Shown: positions 44,887 through 54,192, counted from the first letter of the stretch. The stretch is 64,000 bases of DNA from Pseudoxanthomonas sp. Root65 (GCF_001427635.1 NZ_LMHA01000001.1:336017-400016); one strand, 5' to 3'. Translations and numbers: made by a program. The notes: generated by a model not told the origin, from the sequence alone.

Positions 44887-46017
44887 TCAGCGGACTTCCG
44901 CGATCTCCACGCCGTCCAGTCCCTGCGCCAGCGTGCGGGCGTCGCCGCCCTGGGCAAGCTTGATGCGCAGGCGCACTTCGTTCTGCGAGTCGGCGAAGCG
45001 CAGCGCGTCCTCGTAGCTGATCTCGCCGGCCTGGTACAGCTCGAACAGGGCCTGGTCGAAGGTCTTCATGCCGAGGTTGGTGGACTCCTTCATCACTTCC
45101 TTCAGTTTGTGCACCTCGCCGTCGCGGATGTAGTCCTGCACCAGCGGCGTGCCCAGCAGGATCTCCATCGCCACGCGGCGCGCCTTGCCGTCCGGCGTGG
45201 GGATCAGCTGCTGCGCCACCACGCCCTTGAGGTTCAGCGACAGATCCATCAACAGCTGCTGGCGGCGGTCCTCGGGGAAGAAGTTGATGATGCGGTCCAT
45301 CGCCTGGTTGGCGTTGTTGGCGTGCAGCGTGCACAGCACCAAGTGGCCGGTTTCAGCAAAGGCGATGGCGTGGTCCATGCCCTCGCGGGTGCGCACCTCG
45401 CCGATCATGATCACGTCCGGCGCCTGGCGCAGGGTGTTCTTCAACGCGGCTTCCCAGCTGTCGGTGTCGATGCCGACCTCGCGCTGGGTGATGATGCAGC
45501 CCTCGTGCTTGTGCACGAACTCGATCGGGTCCTCGATGGTGATGATGTGGCCGGTCGAGTTCTGGTTGCGGTAGCCGATCATCGCCGCCAGCGAGGTGGA
45601 CTTACCCGTGCCGGTCGCGCCGACGAACAGGATGATGCCGCGCTTGGTCATCGCCAGCGTCTTGATCACCGGCGGCAGGTTCAGCTCTTCGATGGTCGGG
45701 ATGCGCGTCTCGATCCGGCGCAGCACCATGCCCACCTGGTTGCGCTGGTAGAAGCAGCTGACACGGAAGCGGCCCACGCCGGCCACGCCGATGGCGAAGT
45801 TGCACTCGTGGGTCTTCTCGAACTCCTCGCGCTGCGCCGGCGTCATCACGTTCAGCACCAGGTCGCGCGACTGCTGCGAGGTGAGCGGCGTCTGCGTGAT
45901 CGGCGAGATCTTGCCGTGCACCTTGATGGACGGCGGCATGCCGGACGTGATGAACAGGTCCGACGCCTTCTGGTGCGCCATCAGCTTGAGGAAGGAGGTG
46001 AAATCGATGGTGCTCAT
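44887..46017 (-). CDS. pilU: type IV pilus twitching ATPase PilU
   Basis: 376 residues. GspE-family ATPase with Walker A FVGATGTGKSTSLAAMIG, Asp box TIEDPIEFVHKHEGC, Walker B-like MIGEVRTREGM and His box LHANNANQAMDR. The C-terminal extension (DGVEIAEVR) and N-terminus MSTIDFTSFLKLMAHQKASD mark PilU rather than PilT. It assists PilT in pilus retraction. It lies downstream of pilT, with a 131-base repeat-bearing gap. Confidence 0.95.
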   Translation of the reverse strand: MSTIDFTSFLKLMAHQKASDLFITSGMPPSIKVHGKISPITQTPLTSQQSRDLVLNVMTPAQREEFEKTHECNFAIGVAGVGRFRVSCFYQRNQVGMVLRRIETRIPTIEELNLPPVIKTLAMTKRGIILFVGATGTGKSTSLAAMIGYRNQNSTGHIITIEDPIEFVHKHEGCIITQREVGIDTDSWEAALKNTLRQAPDVIMIGEVRTREGMDHAIAFAETGHLVLCTLHANNANQAMDRIINFFPEDRRQQLLMDLSLNLKGVVAQQLIPTPDGKARRVAMEILLGTPLVQDYIRDGEVHKLKEVMKESTNLGMKTFDQALFELYQAGEISYEDALRFADSQNEVRLRIKLAQGGDARTLAQGLDGVEIAEVR

Positions 46018-46034
46018 GGGTGGCTCCTGTGGAG

Positions 46035-46137
46035 CCGGGAATAGGGAATGGGGAATGGAGAATCGTGCCGCTGATCCGTTCCAGCCCTTCCGTGTCCCAG
46101 CTTTGAACTATTCCCGATTCTCTATTCCCAGTTCCCA
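46035..46137. repeat. GGGAATAGGGA-type repeat between pilT and pilU
   Basis: A left block (46035-46065) of GGGAATAGGGAATGGGGAAT units ending AGAATCG faces a right block (46108-46137) of complementary CTATTCCC/GATTCTC units. Same element family as that between ibaG and murA (23890-24005), less symmetrical. Confidence 0.75.
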
Positions 46138-46148
46138 CGTCGCTTCGA

Positions 46149-47186
46149 TCACTCGAAGAGACGTTTCTCCTTGGCGTATTCCTTGGCCTGCTGGCGCGTG
46201 ATCAGGCTGCGCTTCACCAGGTCCTGCAGGTGCTGGTCGAGGGTCATCATTCCGTAGTTCTGGCCGGTCTGGATGGCCGAGTACATCTGCGCCACCTTGT
46301 CCTCGCGGATCAGGTTGCGGATGGCGGGGGTGCCCACCATGATTTCCCAGGCGGCGGTACGGCCGCCGCCGATCTTCTTCAGCAGCGCCTGCGAAATGAC
46401 CGCGCGCAGCGACTCGGACAGCATCGAACGGACCATCGGCTTCTCGCCGGCGGGGAACACGTCGATGATGCGGTCGATGGTCTTGGCCGCCGAGCTGGTG
46501 TGCAGGGTGGCGAACACCAGGTGGCCGGTTTCCGCGGCGGTCAGCGCCAGGCGGATGGTCTCCAGGTCGCGCAACTCGCCGACCAGGATGTAGTCGGGGT
46601 CTTCGCGCAGCGCGGAACGCAGCGCTTCGTTGAAGCCGTGCGTATCGCGGTGCACTTCGCGCTGGTTGATCAGGCACTTCTGCGAGGTGTGCACGAATTC
46701 GATCGGATCCTCGACGCTGAGGATGTGGCCGTATTCGTTCTTGTTGATGTGGTCGATCATCGCTGCCAGCGTGGTCGACTTGCCCGAGCCGGTCGGACCG
46801 GTCACCAGGATCAGGCCCTGCGGCTGCTGGATCAGCTCGCGGAACAGCGGCGGGCAGCCCAGGTCCTCCAGCGTCAGCACATCCGACGGAATGGTGCGGA
46901 ACACCGCACCCGCGCCCCGGTTCTGGTTGAACGCGTTGACGCGGAAGCGCGCCAGCGACGGGATCTCGAACGAGAAGTCGACCTCGAGGAATTCCTCGAA
47001 GTCGCGGCGCTGCTTGTCCGACATGATGTCGTAGACCAGCGAGTGCACCTGCTTGTGGTCGAGCGCCGGGATGTTGATGCGACGCACGTCGCCGTCCACG
47101 CGGATCATCGGCGGCAGGCCGGCTGACAGGTGGAGGTCGGACGCTTTGTTCTTTACCGAGAACGCCAACAGTTCGGCGATATCCAT
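46149..47186 (-). CDS. pilT: type IV pilus retraction ATPase PilT
   Basis: 345 residues, standard length. Walker A VTGPTGSGKSTTLAAMID, Asp box SVEDPIEFVHTSQKC, Walker B LVGELRDLETIRLA with the conserved AIRNLIRE motif near the C-terminus and HTSSAAKTIDRI. Retracts type IV pili for twitching and DNA uptake. ATG 47186 gives the canonical MDIAELLAFSVKNKASDLHL start. Confidence 0.96.
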   Translation of the reverse strand: MDIAELLAFSVKNKASDLHLSAGLPPMIRVDGDVRRINIPALDHKQVHSLVYDIMSDKQRRDFEEFLEVDFSFEIPSLARFRVNAFNQNRGAGAVFRTIPSDVLTLEDLGCPPLFRELIQQPQGLILVTGPTGSGKSTTLAAMIDHINKNEYGHILSVEDPIEFVHTSQKCLINQREVHRDTHGFNEALRSALREDPDYILVGELRDLETIRLALTAAETGHLVFATLHTSSAAKTIDRIIDVFPAGEKPMVRSMLSESLRAVISQALLKKIGGGRTAAWEIMVGTPAIRNLIREDKVAQMYSAIQTGQNYGMMTLDQHLQDLVKRSLITRQQAKEYAKEKRLFE

Positions 47187-47238
47187 GACGCTGCTTCCCC
47201 AAGTTGCTGCGAACTGGAACCTTGATTCCCCGGAGGGC

Positions 47239-47266
47239 AGTATAGCGCCCTCATCGTTTCCGCCAA
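47239..47266 (-). promoter_or_regulatory. sigma-70-type promoter of pilT
   Basis: On the minus strand, TTGGCG (47261-47266), 16-base spacer, TATACT (47239-47244). It predicts a leader of about 45 bases to ATG 47186, within the divergent pilT-yggS gap. Confidence 0.5.
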
Positions 47267-47279
47267 TGGCTGGACCCAC

Positions 47280-47954
47280 ATGCTCGCCGACACCCTCAGC
47301 GAGACCCTGCAACGCCTTGAAAACGCAGCGAATGCCGCACATCGGCCAGCCCCCGCGCTGTTGGCCGTGTCCAAGCGGCAGACCGCTTCGGCCGTGGCCG
47401 AACTGGCGCGTGCCGGGCAGCGTGCGTTCGGCGAGAACTACGTGCAGGAGGCGCAGGACAAGATCGGCGAACTGGCCGGCATGGGACTGGAATGGCATCT
47501 CATCGGCCACCTGCAGTCCAACAAGGCCGACATCGCCGCGCGCCTCTTCGACTGGGTGCAAACGGTCGACCGTCACAAATTGATCGGCGCGCTGTCACGG
47601 TATCGCCCTGCCGACCGCGCACCCTTGAACGTGCTGATCCAGGTGAACATCGACGACGAAGCGAGCAAGCATGGCTGCCGGCCGGAGGAGATCGGCGCCC
47701 TGGCCGACGCCATCGCCGCCGAGCCGACGCTGCGCCTGCGCGGCCTGATGGCGATCCCGGCACCGCATCCGGAGGCCGCCCGTCGCATCGCCGCATTCGT
47801 CCGCATGCAGGCGCTGCAGGACGCGCTGGCCGCACGGCACGCACAGGTCGACACACTGTCGATGGGCATGAGCGACGACTTCGCCCTGGCCATCGCGCAC
47901 GGCGCCACGATGGTGCGCATCGGCACCGCGCTGTTCGGTGCGCGGCCGGCATGA
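47280..47954 (+). CDS. yggS: PLP homeostasis protein YggS (PROSC family)
   Basis: 224 residues. Alanine-racemase-like barrel with the PLP lysine K32 in LLAVSKRQTASAV, FGENYVQEAQDKI, WHLIGHLQSNKAD and LSMGMSDDFALAI. It buffers pyridoxal phosphate. Divergent from pilT and followed by proC, a very common gene pair. It stops at 47954. Confidence 0.95.
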   Translation: MLADTLSETLQRLENAANAAHRPAPALLAVSKRQTASAVAELARAGQRAFGENYVQEAQDKIGELAGMGLEWHLIGHLQSNKADIAARLFDWVQTVDRHKLIGALSRYRPADRAPLNVLIQVNIDDEASKHGCRPEEIGALADAIAAEPTLRLRGLMAIPAPHPEAARRIAAFVRMQALQDALAARHAQVDTLSMGMSDDFALAIAHGATMVRIGTALFGARPA

Positions 47955-48837
47955 CCGCTTCCTTTCCACATTCTGCCCAGGACCCCAGGCCATCACGGCG
48001 TCGCCCACTTCCTCCCTGCTGACCCATCCGCTGGCCTTCATCGGCGGCGGCAATATGGCGCGCAGCCTGATCGGCGGCCTGCTGAAGCGCGGGGCCGACC
48101 CCACGCGCATCCGCGTGGCCGAACCCGCCGATGCCCTGCGCGCTGCCCTCGCCGCCGACTTCGGCGTGCAGGTCTTCGCCGACGCGAGGGAGGCCGCGCA
48201 CGGCGCCGACACCTGGCTGTTCGCGGTCAAGCCGCAGGTGATGCGCGCCGTGTGCGAAGGCCTGGCGCCGCTGGCGCAGGCGCAGCGTCCGCTGGCCGTG
48301 TCCATCGCCGCCGGCATCACCACCGCGCAGATGCAGCGCTGGCTGGGCGGCGGCGTGGCCGTCGTGCGCAGCATGCCGAACACCCCTGCCCTGCTGGGCG
48401 CCGGCGTCACCGGCCTGTACGCGAGCGACGAGGTCGACGACGCCGGTCGCCAGCGCACGGCGCTGCTGCTGTCCGCCGCTGGCCCGACGGTGTGGATCGA
48501 CGCCGAAGCGAAGATGGATGCCGTCACCGGCGTGTCCGGCAGCGGCCCGGCCTATGTGTTCCTGCTGGCCGAAGCGATGGAGGCGGCGGCGGTTGCGGAA
48601 GGCCTGTCGCCCGAGGCGTCGCGCACGCTGGTACTGCAGACCGTGCTGGGCGCGGCGCGCATGCTGACCGAGAGCGACGAGACGCCCGCCGAGCTGCGGC
48701 GCCGCGTGACCTCGCCGAACGGCACCACCCAGGCCGCCATCGAGACGTTCCAGGCCGGTGGCTTCGAGGCCCTGGTGGCGAAGGCGGTGCATGCGGCGAC
48801 CGTACGCGGCGGCGAGCTGTCGGCAGCGAACGAGTGA
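47938..48837 (+). CDS. proC: pyrroline-5-carboxylate reductase, start codon uncertain
   Basis: The enzyme body is complete: AFIGGGNMARSLIGGLL (NADPH site), VKPQVM, VRSMPNTPALLGAGVTG and DAVTGVSGSGPAYVF. Last step of proline synthesis. No ATG, GTG or TTG lies in frame between GTG 47938 (inside yggS) and the dinucleotide motif. An ATC at 47992 (ITASPTSS) sits where relatives start. ATG 47951, overlapping the yggS stop, is in another frame and terminates at 48022. Confidence 0.88.
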   Translation: MRGRHDRFLSTFCPGPQAITASPTSSLLTHPLAFIGGGNMARSLIGGLLKRGADPTRIRVAEPADALRAALAADFGVQVFADAREAAHGADTWLFAVKPQVMRAVCEGLAPLAQAQRPLAVSIAAGITTAQMQRWLGGGVAVVRSMPNTPALLGAGVTGLYASDEVDDAGRQRTALLLSAAGPTVWIDAEAKMDAVTGVSGSGPAYVFLLAEAMEAAAVAEGLSPEASRTLVLQTVLGAARMLTESDETPAELRRRVTSPNGTTQAAIETFQAGGFEALVAKAVHAATVRGGELSAANE

Positions 48838-48896
48838 CGCTGCATCCCGTCCGTGCGGAACGCCGTATGCCTTCGCGTTGCCGAGGAGCCCTTGTC

Positions 48897-49355
48897 ATGA
48901 AATGCACCTCCCTGTTCGCCGCCGCACTGATGGCCCTGCTGTCCGCCTGCTCCGGCGGCGAGGCGCCGCGCACGGCGGAGTTCGTGCAGGCCTCGCCGGC
49001 CGAAGCCGACTTCGGCACCCTGCGCGTGCGCTACAACGCGTTGCCGACGCTGGCCCTGAGCGCACCGGTGGCGAAGCAGTACGGCGTTCCGCGCGACGCC
49101 GACACCGCGCTGGTGCTGGTGGCCCTGCGCGAGATCAAGGGCGACGAGGAGGTCGATGCGGAAGGCGACGTCGCCGTCAGCGCGCACGACCTGTCCGGCG
49201 CGCGGCAGACCCTCACACTGCGCAAGGTGGACGCCGGCGGCTACACCGACCACATCGGCACCGCGCGCATCTCGCCGCGCAACTCCTACCGCTTCGAGGT
49301 GGTGGTGACGGCGGGCGGGCGCACCGAAACGGTGAAGTTCCAGCGGAATTTCTGA
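48897..49355 (+). CDS. DUF4426 lipoprotein
   Basis: 152 residues with a clear lipoprotein signal (LLSACSGGE, lipid-bearing Cys at about 18). The mature domain matches DUF4426 (FGTLRVRYNALPT, YTDHIGTARISPRNSYRFEVVV). Unknown function; in gammaproteobacteria it follows the yggS-proC group, as here. AGGAG lies about 12 bases before the ATG. Confidence 0.85.
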   Translation: MKCTSLFAAALMALLSACSGGEAPRTAEFVQASPAEADFGTLRVRYNALPTLALSAPVAKQYGVPRDADTALVLVALREIKGDEEVDAEGDVAVSAHDLSGARQTLTLRKVDAGGYTDHIGTARISPRNSYRFEVVVTAGGRTETVKFQRNF

Positions 49356-49388
49356 GGCAGGCAGCATTCGCCCGAAGGGGAGCCAGCC

Positions 49389-49452
49389 TGTGGGAGCGAC
49401 GTAAGTCGCGATGAAGCACCGCGGTGGCCCATCGCGACTTACGTCGCTCCCA
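49389..49452. repeat. REP-like paired inverted repeat, copy 3
   Basis: TGTGGGAGCGACGTAAGTCG at 49389 faces its complement ending at 49452, in the gap between the DUF4426 and BtuF-like genes. ACATCCCGCATCC follows the right arm, like copies 1 and 2. Confidence 0.85.
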
Positions 49453-49490
49453 GACATGACATCCCGCATCCGACCGATGCAGCTTCCCAC

Positions 49491-50288
49491 TCAGGTGCGC
49501 TGCGCGGCCCACGCCTGGATGATCGCCGCGATCGCCTGCACGCCCTCGGTCAACGCCGCCGGTCCCGGCTGCAGGATCAGCGGCGACTTGATTTCGTGCA
49601 GTTCGCCGTCGCGCACCGCGGGAATGGCGTCCCAGCCGGGACGCGCGGCGACGCGGTCGGGGCGGAATTTCTTGCCGCACCAAGAGCCGAGGATGATGTC
49701 GGGCGCGCGGCGCACCACCTCGCTGCCATCGGCGAGGATGCGGTGTTTGGCCAGCGATTCCTTCGCCAGCTCCGGGAACACATCGTCGCCGCCGGCGATG
49801 CCGATCAGCTCCGACACCCAGCGGATGCCGGTGATCTGCGGCTCGTCCCATTCCTCGAAATAGACCGTCGGCCGGCGCGGCAGCTGCGCGGCCTGCGCAC
49901 GCACCTCATCCAGTCCACGCTGCAGGGCATCGGCATAGTCGTTGGCGCGCGCGGCGGCGCCCACCAGCGCACCGAGGCGACGCACGTAGTCGACGATGCC
50001 GTCCACGCTACGGTGGTTGCTGATCCAGACTTCCACGCCCTGTCGCACCAGCTCGGCGGCGATATCGGCCTGGATGTCGGAAAAGCCGATGGCCAGGTCC
50101 GGCTGCAGCTTCAGGATCTCGCCGATCTTCGCGCTGGTGAAGGCGCTGACCTTCGGCTTCTCCTTGCGTGCCTGCGGCGGTCTCACGGTGAAACCGCTGA
50201 TGCCGACGATGCGGTCCTGTTCGCCCAGCGCGTACAGCGTCTCGGTGGGCTCCTCGGTCAGGCAGACGATGCGTCGCGGACCCATCAT
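49491..50288 (-). CDS. BtuF-like cobalamin/metal-chelate binding protein without signal peptide
   Basis: 265 residues of the periplasmic-binding class III fold (BtuF/FepB): RIVCLTEEPTETLYALGEQDRIVGISG, LKLQPDLAIGFSDIQ, YVRRLGALVG and ADGSEVVRRAPDIILGSW. Oddly, the protein begins MMGPRRIVCL, directly at the first domain, with no signal peptide or lipobox. It may act in the cytosol or need a partner; no BtuCD genes are nearby. REP copies flank it on both sides. Confidence 0.85.
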   Translation of the reverse strand: MMGPRRIVCLTEEPTETLYALGEQDRIVGISGFTVRPPQARKEKPKVSAFTSAKIGEILKLQPDLAIGFSDIQADIAAELVRQGVEVWISNHRSVDGIVDYVRRLGALVGAAARANDYADALQRGLDEVRAQAAQLPRRPTVYFEEWDEPQITGIRWVSELIGIAGGDDVFPELAKESLAKHRILADGSEVVRRAPDIILGSWCGKKFRPDRVAARPGWDAIPAVRDGELHEIKSPLILQPGPAALTEGVQAIAAIIQAWAAQRT

Positions 50289-50302
50289 TGCGACACCTGT
50301 CC

Positions 50303-50372
50303 TGTGGGAGCGACGTCAGTCGCGAACTGTTGGAGCGCTGGGAAAAGCTCGCGACTTACGTCGCTCCTACAA
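50303..50372. repeat. REP-like paired inverted repeat, copy 4
   Basis: Left arm TGTGGGAGCGACGTCAGTCG (50303), right arm ending GTCGCTCCTACA (about 50350-50372). Between the BtuF-like and pdxH genes. Arms are less alike than in copy 1 (TAGGAG variant on the right). Confidence 0.8.
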
Positions 50373-50388
50373 GAGCCTTGCCTGTCGC

Positions 50389-50991
50389 TCACGGGAACAG
50401 CATCCGCTTGCTCCAGGCGCCGGCGCTGTCGCACTCGTAACGCCAGCGCTCGTGCAGGCGGAACTGCGCGCCGTACCAGAACTCGATCGCCTCCGGCGCC
50501 ACGCGGTAGCCGCTCCAGCCGTCCGGCCGTGGCACCTCGCCGCCGGCGAAGCGCGCTTCCACTTCGGCCACGCGGGTATCGAACGCCTCGCGCGAATCCA
50601 GCGTCTCCGACTGGATCGAAGCCCAGGCGCCGAGCTGGCTCTGGCGCGGACGCGAGGCGAAGTAAGCATCCGCTTCGGCCTCGCTGACCGGGGCGACGGG
50701 GCCTTCCACGCGCACCTGGATGCCGGCCTCGCGCAGGCTGCGCCACAGGAACAGCAGCGCGGCGCGCGGGTTGTCGCGGAGTTCGCGGCCCTTCTGGCTG
50801 TGCGTGTGGGTGTAGAAGACGAAGCCGCGCTCGTCGAAGGCCTTCAGCAGCACGGTCCGTGCGGACGGGTGGCCGTCGGGCGTGGCGGTCGCCAGCGTCA
50901 TCGCATTCGGCTCCACTTCGGTACCGGCGGCCTTCGCTTCGCCGAACAGTGTGGCGAACGTGGACAGGGCTTCGGCGTACAGGTCGGTCAT
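50389..50991 (-). CDS. pdxH: pyridoxine/pyridoxamine 5'-phosphate oxidase
   Basis: 200 residues. FMN-binding split barrel: [39 protein letters not shown] and the C-terminal substrate motif [10 protein letters not shown]...WSKRMLFP with the conserved Arg residues. It makes PLP. ATG 50991 is chosen; longer frames extend into the divergent promoter. Divergent from the kinase gene. Confidence 0.94.
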   Translation of the reverse strand: MTDLYAEALSTFATLFGEAKAAGTEVEPNAMTLATATPDGHPSARTVLLKAFDERGFVFYTHTHSQKGRELRDNPRAALLFLWRSLREAGIQVRVEGPVAPVSEAEADAYFASRPRQSQLGAWASIQSETLDSREAFDTRVAEVEARFAGGEVPRPDGWSGYRVAPEAIEFWYGAQFRLHERWRYECDSAGAWSKRMLFP

Positions 50992-51041
50992 GGCGGTGTC
51001 GGGGCGGCGCCCGCATGCCGGGCATGCGCTATTGTCGCGCG

Positions 51042-51857
51042 ATGGCGCAGGCAACGCATCCCGATGGCTTTCCCGGCCCGCTCGTGGCCGCAGCGCTGGC
51101 CGCCGCACGTGCGCTGCCGGCACGCACGCCCGTGTTCGCCATCAGCGGCCTGCAGGGCAGCGGCAAATCCACACTGGCCATGCAGATCGCCGCCCGGGCG
51201 GAGTCGGACGGCCTGCGCGTGGCGGTGCTGTCGCTGGACGACCTGTACCTGACGCAGGCCGAACGCCTGCGCCTGGCGCGCGACGTGCATCCGTTGCTGG
51301 CAACGCGCGGCCCGCCGGGCACGCACGACGTGGCGCTGGGCTGCCGCGTGCTGGATGCCCTGAAGGCGGGCGAGGACATCGACCTGCCGCGTTTCGACAA
51401 GCTGGCCGACGATCGCGTGGCGAACGCGGCATGGACGCGCGTGCGCGGACGCGTCGACCTGGTGCTGTTCGAAGGCTGGTGCGTGGGCGCCACGCCGGAA
51501 GACGACACGGCGCTGGCCATGCCCATCAACGCGCTGGAACGCGACGAAGACCGGGACGGCCGCTGGCGGCGCCATTGCAATGACGCGCTGCGCCGCGACT
51601 ATCCGGCGCTGTGGTCACGCCTCGATGCGTTGTGGTTCCTGCAGCCGCCCGGCTTCGAGATCGTACGGACGTGGCGCTGGCAGCAGGAACAGGCGATGGT
51701 GGCGCGGACACCTGATCGCCACGGCATGGACCGCGCGCAACTGGAGCACTTCATCCAGCACTACGAACGCACCAGCCGCCACCTGCTGGCGACGCTGCCG
51801 GCGAGGGCGGATCGCGTTGTCGTGCTCGACGAGGCGCACAGGCCCGTGTCCCGTTGA
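51042..51857 (+). CDS. P-loop kinase of the glycerate-kinase/uridine-kinase family
   Basis: 271 residues. Walker [10 protein letters not shown] (36-44), [43 protein letters not shown] and LFEGWCVGA match the GLYK/YggC-like kinases (plant D-glycerate 3-kinase homologues). The substrate is not proven here. It is divergent from pdxH with about 50 bases between starts. REP copy 5 follows. Confidence 0.85.
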   Translation: MAQATHPDGFPGPLVAAALAAARALPARTPVFAISGLQGSGKSTLAMQIAARAESDGLRVAVLSLDDLYLTQAERLRLARDVHPLLATRGPPGTHDVALGCRVLDALKAGEDIDLPRFDKLADDRVANAAWTRVRGRVDLVLFEGWCVGATPEDDTALAMPINALERDEDRDGRWRRHCNDALRRDYPALWSRLDALWFLQPPGFEIVRTWRWQQEQAMVARTPDRHGMDRAQLEHFIQHYERTSRHLLATLPARADRVVVLDEAHRPVSR

Positions 51858-51864
51858 TGCCAGG

Positions 51865-51932
51865 TGTGGGAGCAACGTAAGTCGCGATGAAGCGCCCGGA
51901 TGTCGGCATCGCGACTGACGTCGCTCCCACAA
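51865..51932. repeat. REP-like paired inverted repeat, copy 5
   Basis: TGTGGGAGCAACGTAAGTCG at 51865 (one change, GCAACG) faces GACTGACGTCGCTCCCACAA ending at 51932. Between the kinase and dodecin genes, which converge here. Confidence 0.85.
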
Positions 51933-51956
51933 CGGCCTGTCCGCGACTGAGCCCCC

Positions 51957-52160
51957 TCAGGTCACCACAAAGCTGATCCGCAGGTTCACCCGCCACTCGG
52001 TGACGTTGCCGTCGTCGTCGGTGACCACCTTGATCTCGTTGACCCAGGCGCCCTTGATGTTCTTCACGGTCTCGGAGGTCTTCTTCAGGCCGACCTTGAC
52101 GGCGTCTTCCATGCTGGTCTTCGACGACGCATTGACCTCGATGATCTTGGCGACGGACAT
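51957..52160 (-). CDS. dodecin family flavin-binding protein
   Basis: 67 residues, the dodecin length. MSVAKIIEVNASSKTSMEDA, the flavin-stacking Trp in KGAWVNEIKVV and the closing WRVNLRISFVV strand. Dodecins form 12-mers that bind riboflavin/FMN and buffer free flavin. Single gene, convergent with the kinase gene and divergent from aroK. Confidence 0.93.
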   Translation of the reverse strand: MSVAKIIEVNASSKTSMEDAVKVGLKKTSETVKNIKGAWVNEIKVVTDDDGNVTEWRVNLRISFVVT

Positions 52161-52250
52161 GATGTCCCCTCTTCGGTTGTCCCGGCACAGCGCCGGACGA
52201 CCACCGTAGACCTGCAGCTGTTAAGTCCACGCCATGCGCGCGGGCGGTGC

Positions 52251-52256
52251 TAGCAT
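52251..52256 (+). promoter_or_regulatory. -10 element of aroK
   Basis: TAGCAT. The predicted transcription start (about 52263) is only about four bases before ATG 52267, a near-leaderless arrangement. Confidence 0.4.
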
Positions 52257-52266
52257 CTGTCCCATC

Positions 52267-52809
52267 ATGAATCCGGCCCCCAACCTGATCCTGGTCGGCC
52301 CCACCGGGGCGGGCAAGACCTCCATCGGCAAGCGCGTGGCCGAGCGCTTCGGGCTGGTGTTCGTGGATGCGGACCAGGCCATCGTCGACCGCACCGGCGC
52401 CAGCATCGCCACGTTGTTCGAACACGTGGGCGAAGCCGGCTTCCGCGAACGCGAGAAGGCCACGCTGCACGAACTGCTGGCCGGCCATGGCCAGTTGATC
52501 TCGACCGGCGGCGGCGCGGTGCTGGACGCCGACAACCGGATACGGATGAAACAACGCGGCTACGTGGTCTACCTGCAGGTCAGCGTGGAGGCGCAGCTGA
52601 AGCGGCTGGGCCGCTGCACGAACCGCCCGCTGCTGCAGCGGCCGGACCGCGAGCAGGTGCTGCAGGACATGGCGGTGAAGCGCGAGCCGCTGTACCGCGA
52701 CGTGGCCGACCTGACCCTGGACACCGACGGCCTGACGCCGCCGGAGGCCACCGTCCGCCTGACCCAGTTGCTGGCGCACCGCTGGCAGCCCATCGAAGAG
52801 AACGCATGA
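52267..52809 (+). CDS. aroK: shikimate kinase
   Basis: 180 residues. P-loop [14 protein letters not shown] (residues 9-22), [21 protein letters not shown] and RNRPLL-like lid ([12 protein letters not shown]). Fifth step of the aromatic amino-acid pathway. It overlaps aroB by 4 bases, the classic aroK-aroB operon. Confidence 0.95.
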   Translation: MNPAPNLILVGPTGAGKTSIGKRVAERFGLVFVDADQAIVDRTGASIATLFEHVGEAGFREREKATLHELLAGHGQLISTGGGAVLDADNRIRMKQRGYVVYLQVSVEAQLKRLGRCTNRPLLQRPDREQVLQDMAVKREPLYRDVADLTLDTDGLTPPEATVRLTQLLAHRWQPIEENA

Positions 52810-53909
52810 GCCACGCACGTACCGTCGATGTCGGCGGCGAGATTCCATATTCCATCGCCATCGGGCCGGGCCTGCTGGCCGACGGCGCCGCGCTCGCGCG
52901 GCACGTGCGCGGCCGCCACGTGCTGCTGGTCAGCGACTCGATCGTCGCGCCGCTGTACGCCGGCACCGTGCGCGAAGCCCTGCATGCGGCGCGGCCGGAC
53001 CTGGCCATCGGCACCTTCATCCTGCCGGCCGGCGAGGAATCGAAGACGCTGTCCCACTTCGGCCACGCCATCGAGGCGCTGGCGACCCTGGGCGCCACCC
53101 GCGACGCCTGCGTGGTGGCGCTGGGGGGCGGCGTGGTCGGCGACCTGGCCGGATTCGCGGCGGCCTGCTGGATGCGCGGCGTGGACTGCGTGCAGGTGCC
53201 GACGACGCTGCTGTCGATGGTGGATTCGTCGGTGGGCGGCAAGACGGCGGTGGACATCCCGCAGGGCAAGAACCTGGTCGGCGCCTTCCATCCGCCGCGG
53301 GCGGTGTTCGCCGACACCGATGCACTGGCGACGCTGCCGCCGCGCGAACTGCGCGCCGGCCTGGCCGAAGTGATCAAGTACGGCGCCATCCGCGACGCGC
53401 GCTTCTTCCAGTGGCTGGAGCAGGAACGCGACGCGCTGCTGGCGATGGACGCCGAGGCGCTGGCATTGGCCATCGCGGCCAGTTGCGAGCACAAGGCCGA
53501 GATCGTCGCCCGCGATCCGCTGGAGAAGGGCGAGCGCGCGCTGCTGAACTTCGGCCACACCTTCGGCCATGCCATCGAGACCGAGCAGGGCTACGGCGGC
53601 GTCGGCAACGACAACCTGAACCACGGCGAGGCCGTGGCCGTGGGCATGGTGCTGGCCGCGCGCCTGTCGGCCGACCTCGGCATGGCGCCGGCGACCGACA
53701 CGGCCCGCCTGGAAGCCCTTCTGGCGGCCTGTGGGCTGCCGGTGCGGATACCGGCCGGCCTCGCCCCCGAGGCCCTGCTGGCCCGCATGCGGCTGGACAA
53801 GAAGAACGTGGCCGGCCGCCTGCGCCTGGTGCTGTGGCGCGGCCTGGGCCAGGCCGAGGTGGTACCGGATGTCGACGAGACCCGCGTGCTGGCCGTGCTC
53901 TCCGGCTAA
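52806..53909 (+). CDS. aroB: 3-dehydroquinate synthase
   Basis: 367 residues. NAD site [35 protein letters not shown], the zinc/substrate region [10 protein letters not shown], the metal His in [10 protein letters not shown] and [11 protein letters not shown]. Second step of the shikimate pathway. ATGA coupling to aroK; the WGR gene follows 9 bases later. Confidence 0.96.
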   Translation: MSHARTVDVGGEIPYSIAIGPGLLADGAALARHVRGRHVLLVSDSIVAPLYAGTVREALHAARPDLAIGTFILPAGEESKTLSHFGHAIEALATLGATRDACVVALGGGVVGDLAGFAAACWMRGVDCVQVPTTLLSMVDSSVGGKTAVDIPQGKNLVGAFHPPRAVFADTDALATLPPRELRAGLAEVIKYGAIRDARFFQWLEQERDALLAMDAEALALAIAASCEHKAEIVARDPLEKGERALLNFGHTFGHAIETEQGYGGVGNDNLNHGEAVAVGMVLAARLSADLGMAPATDTARLEALLAACGLPVRIPAGLAPEALLARMRLDKKNVAGRLRLVLWRGLGQAEVVPDVDETRVLAVLSG

Positions 53910-53918
53910 AATGCCGCC

Positions 53919-54173
53919 ATGCGCGTCTTCCTCCAGCAACGCCCCGACGCGGGCGAAGCGCCCCGCTACGTCCAGCTGACCCTGCAGCCCGATCTGTTCG
54001 GCGGCTGGGAGTTGCTGCGCGAAACGGGCCAGATCGGCGGCCGTGCGGCGCTCAAGCGCGAGCAATACCTGCTGCAGGACGAGGCCAATGCCGCGTTCGA
54101 GAAGGCCCGCGACAGCCACCTCAAGCGCGGCTTCCAGCTGATGTTCGCCCGCGGCGCCGACGCGCCCAAGTAA
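53919..54173 (+). CDS. WGR domain protein
   Basis: 84 residues, essentially one WGR domain: [30 protein letters not shown], with the WGR triad relaxed to ETGQIGG. WGR domains bind nucleic acid ends in PARPs; stand-alone bacterial versions are of unknown role. It lies between aroB and hemE in one orientation and is probably co-transcribed. Confidence 0.85.
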   Translation: MRVFLQQRPDAGEAPRYVQLTLQPDLFGGWELLRETGQIGGRAALKREQYLLQDEANAAFEKARDSHLKRGFQLMFARGADAPK

Positions 54174-54192
54174 CCCTTTTCGGATTCCCCCG

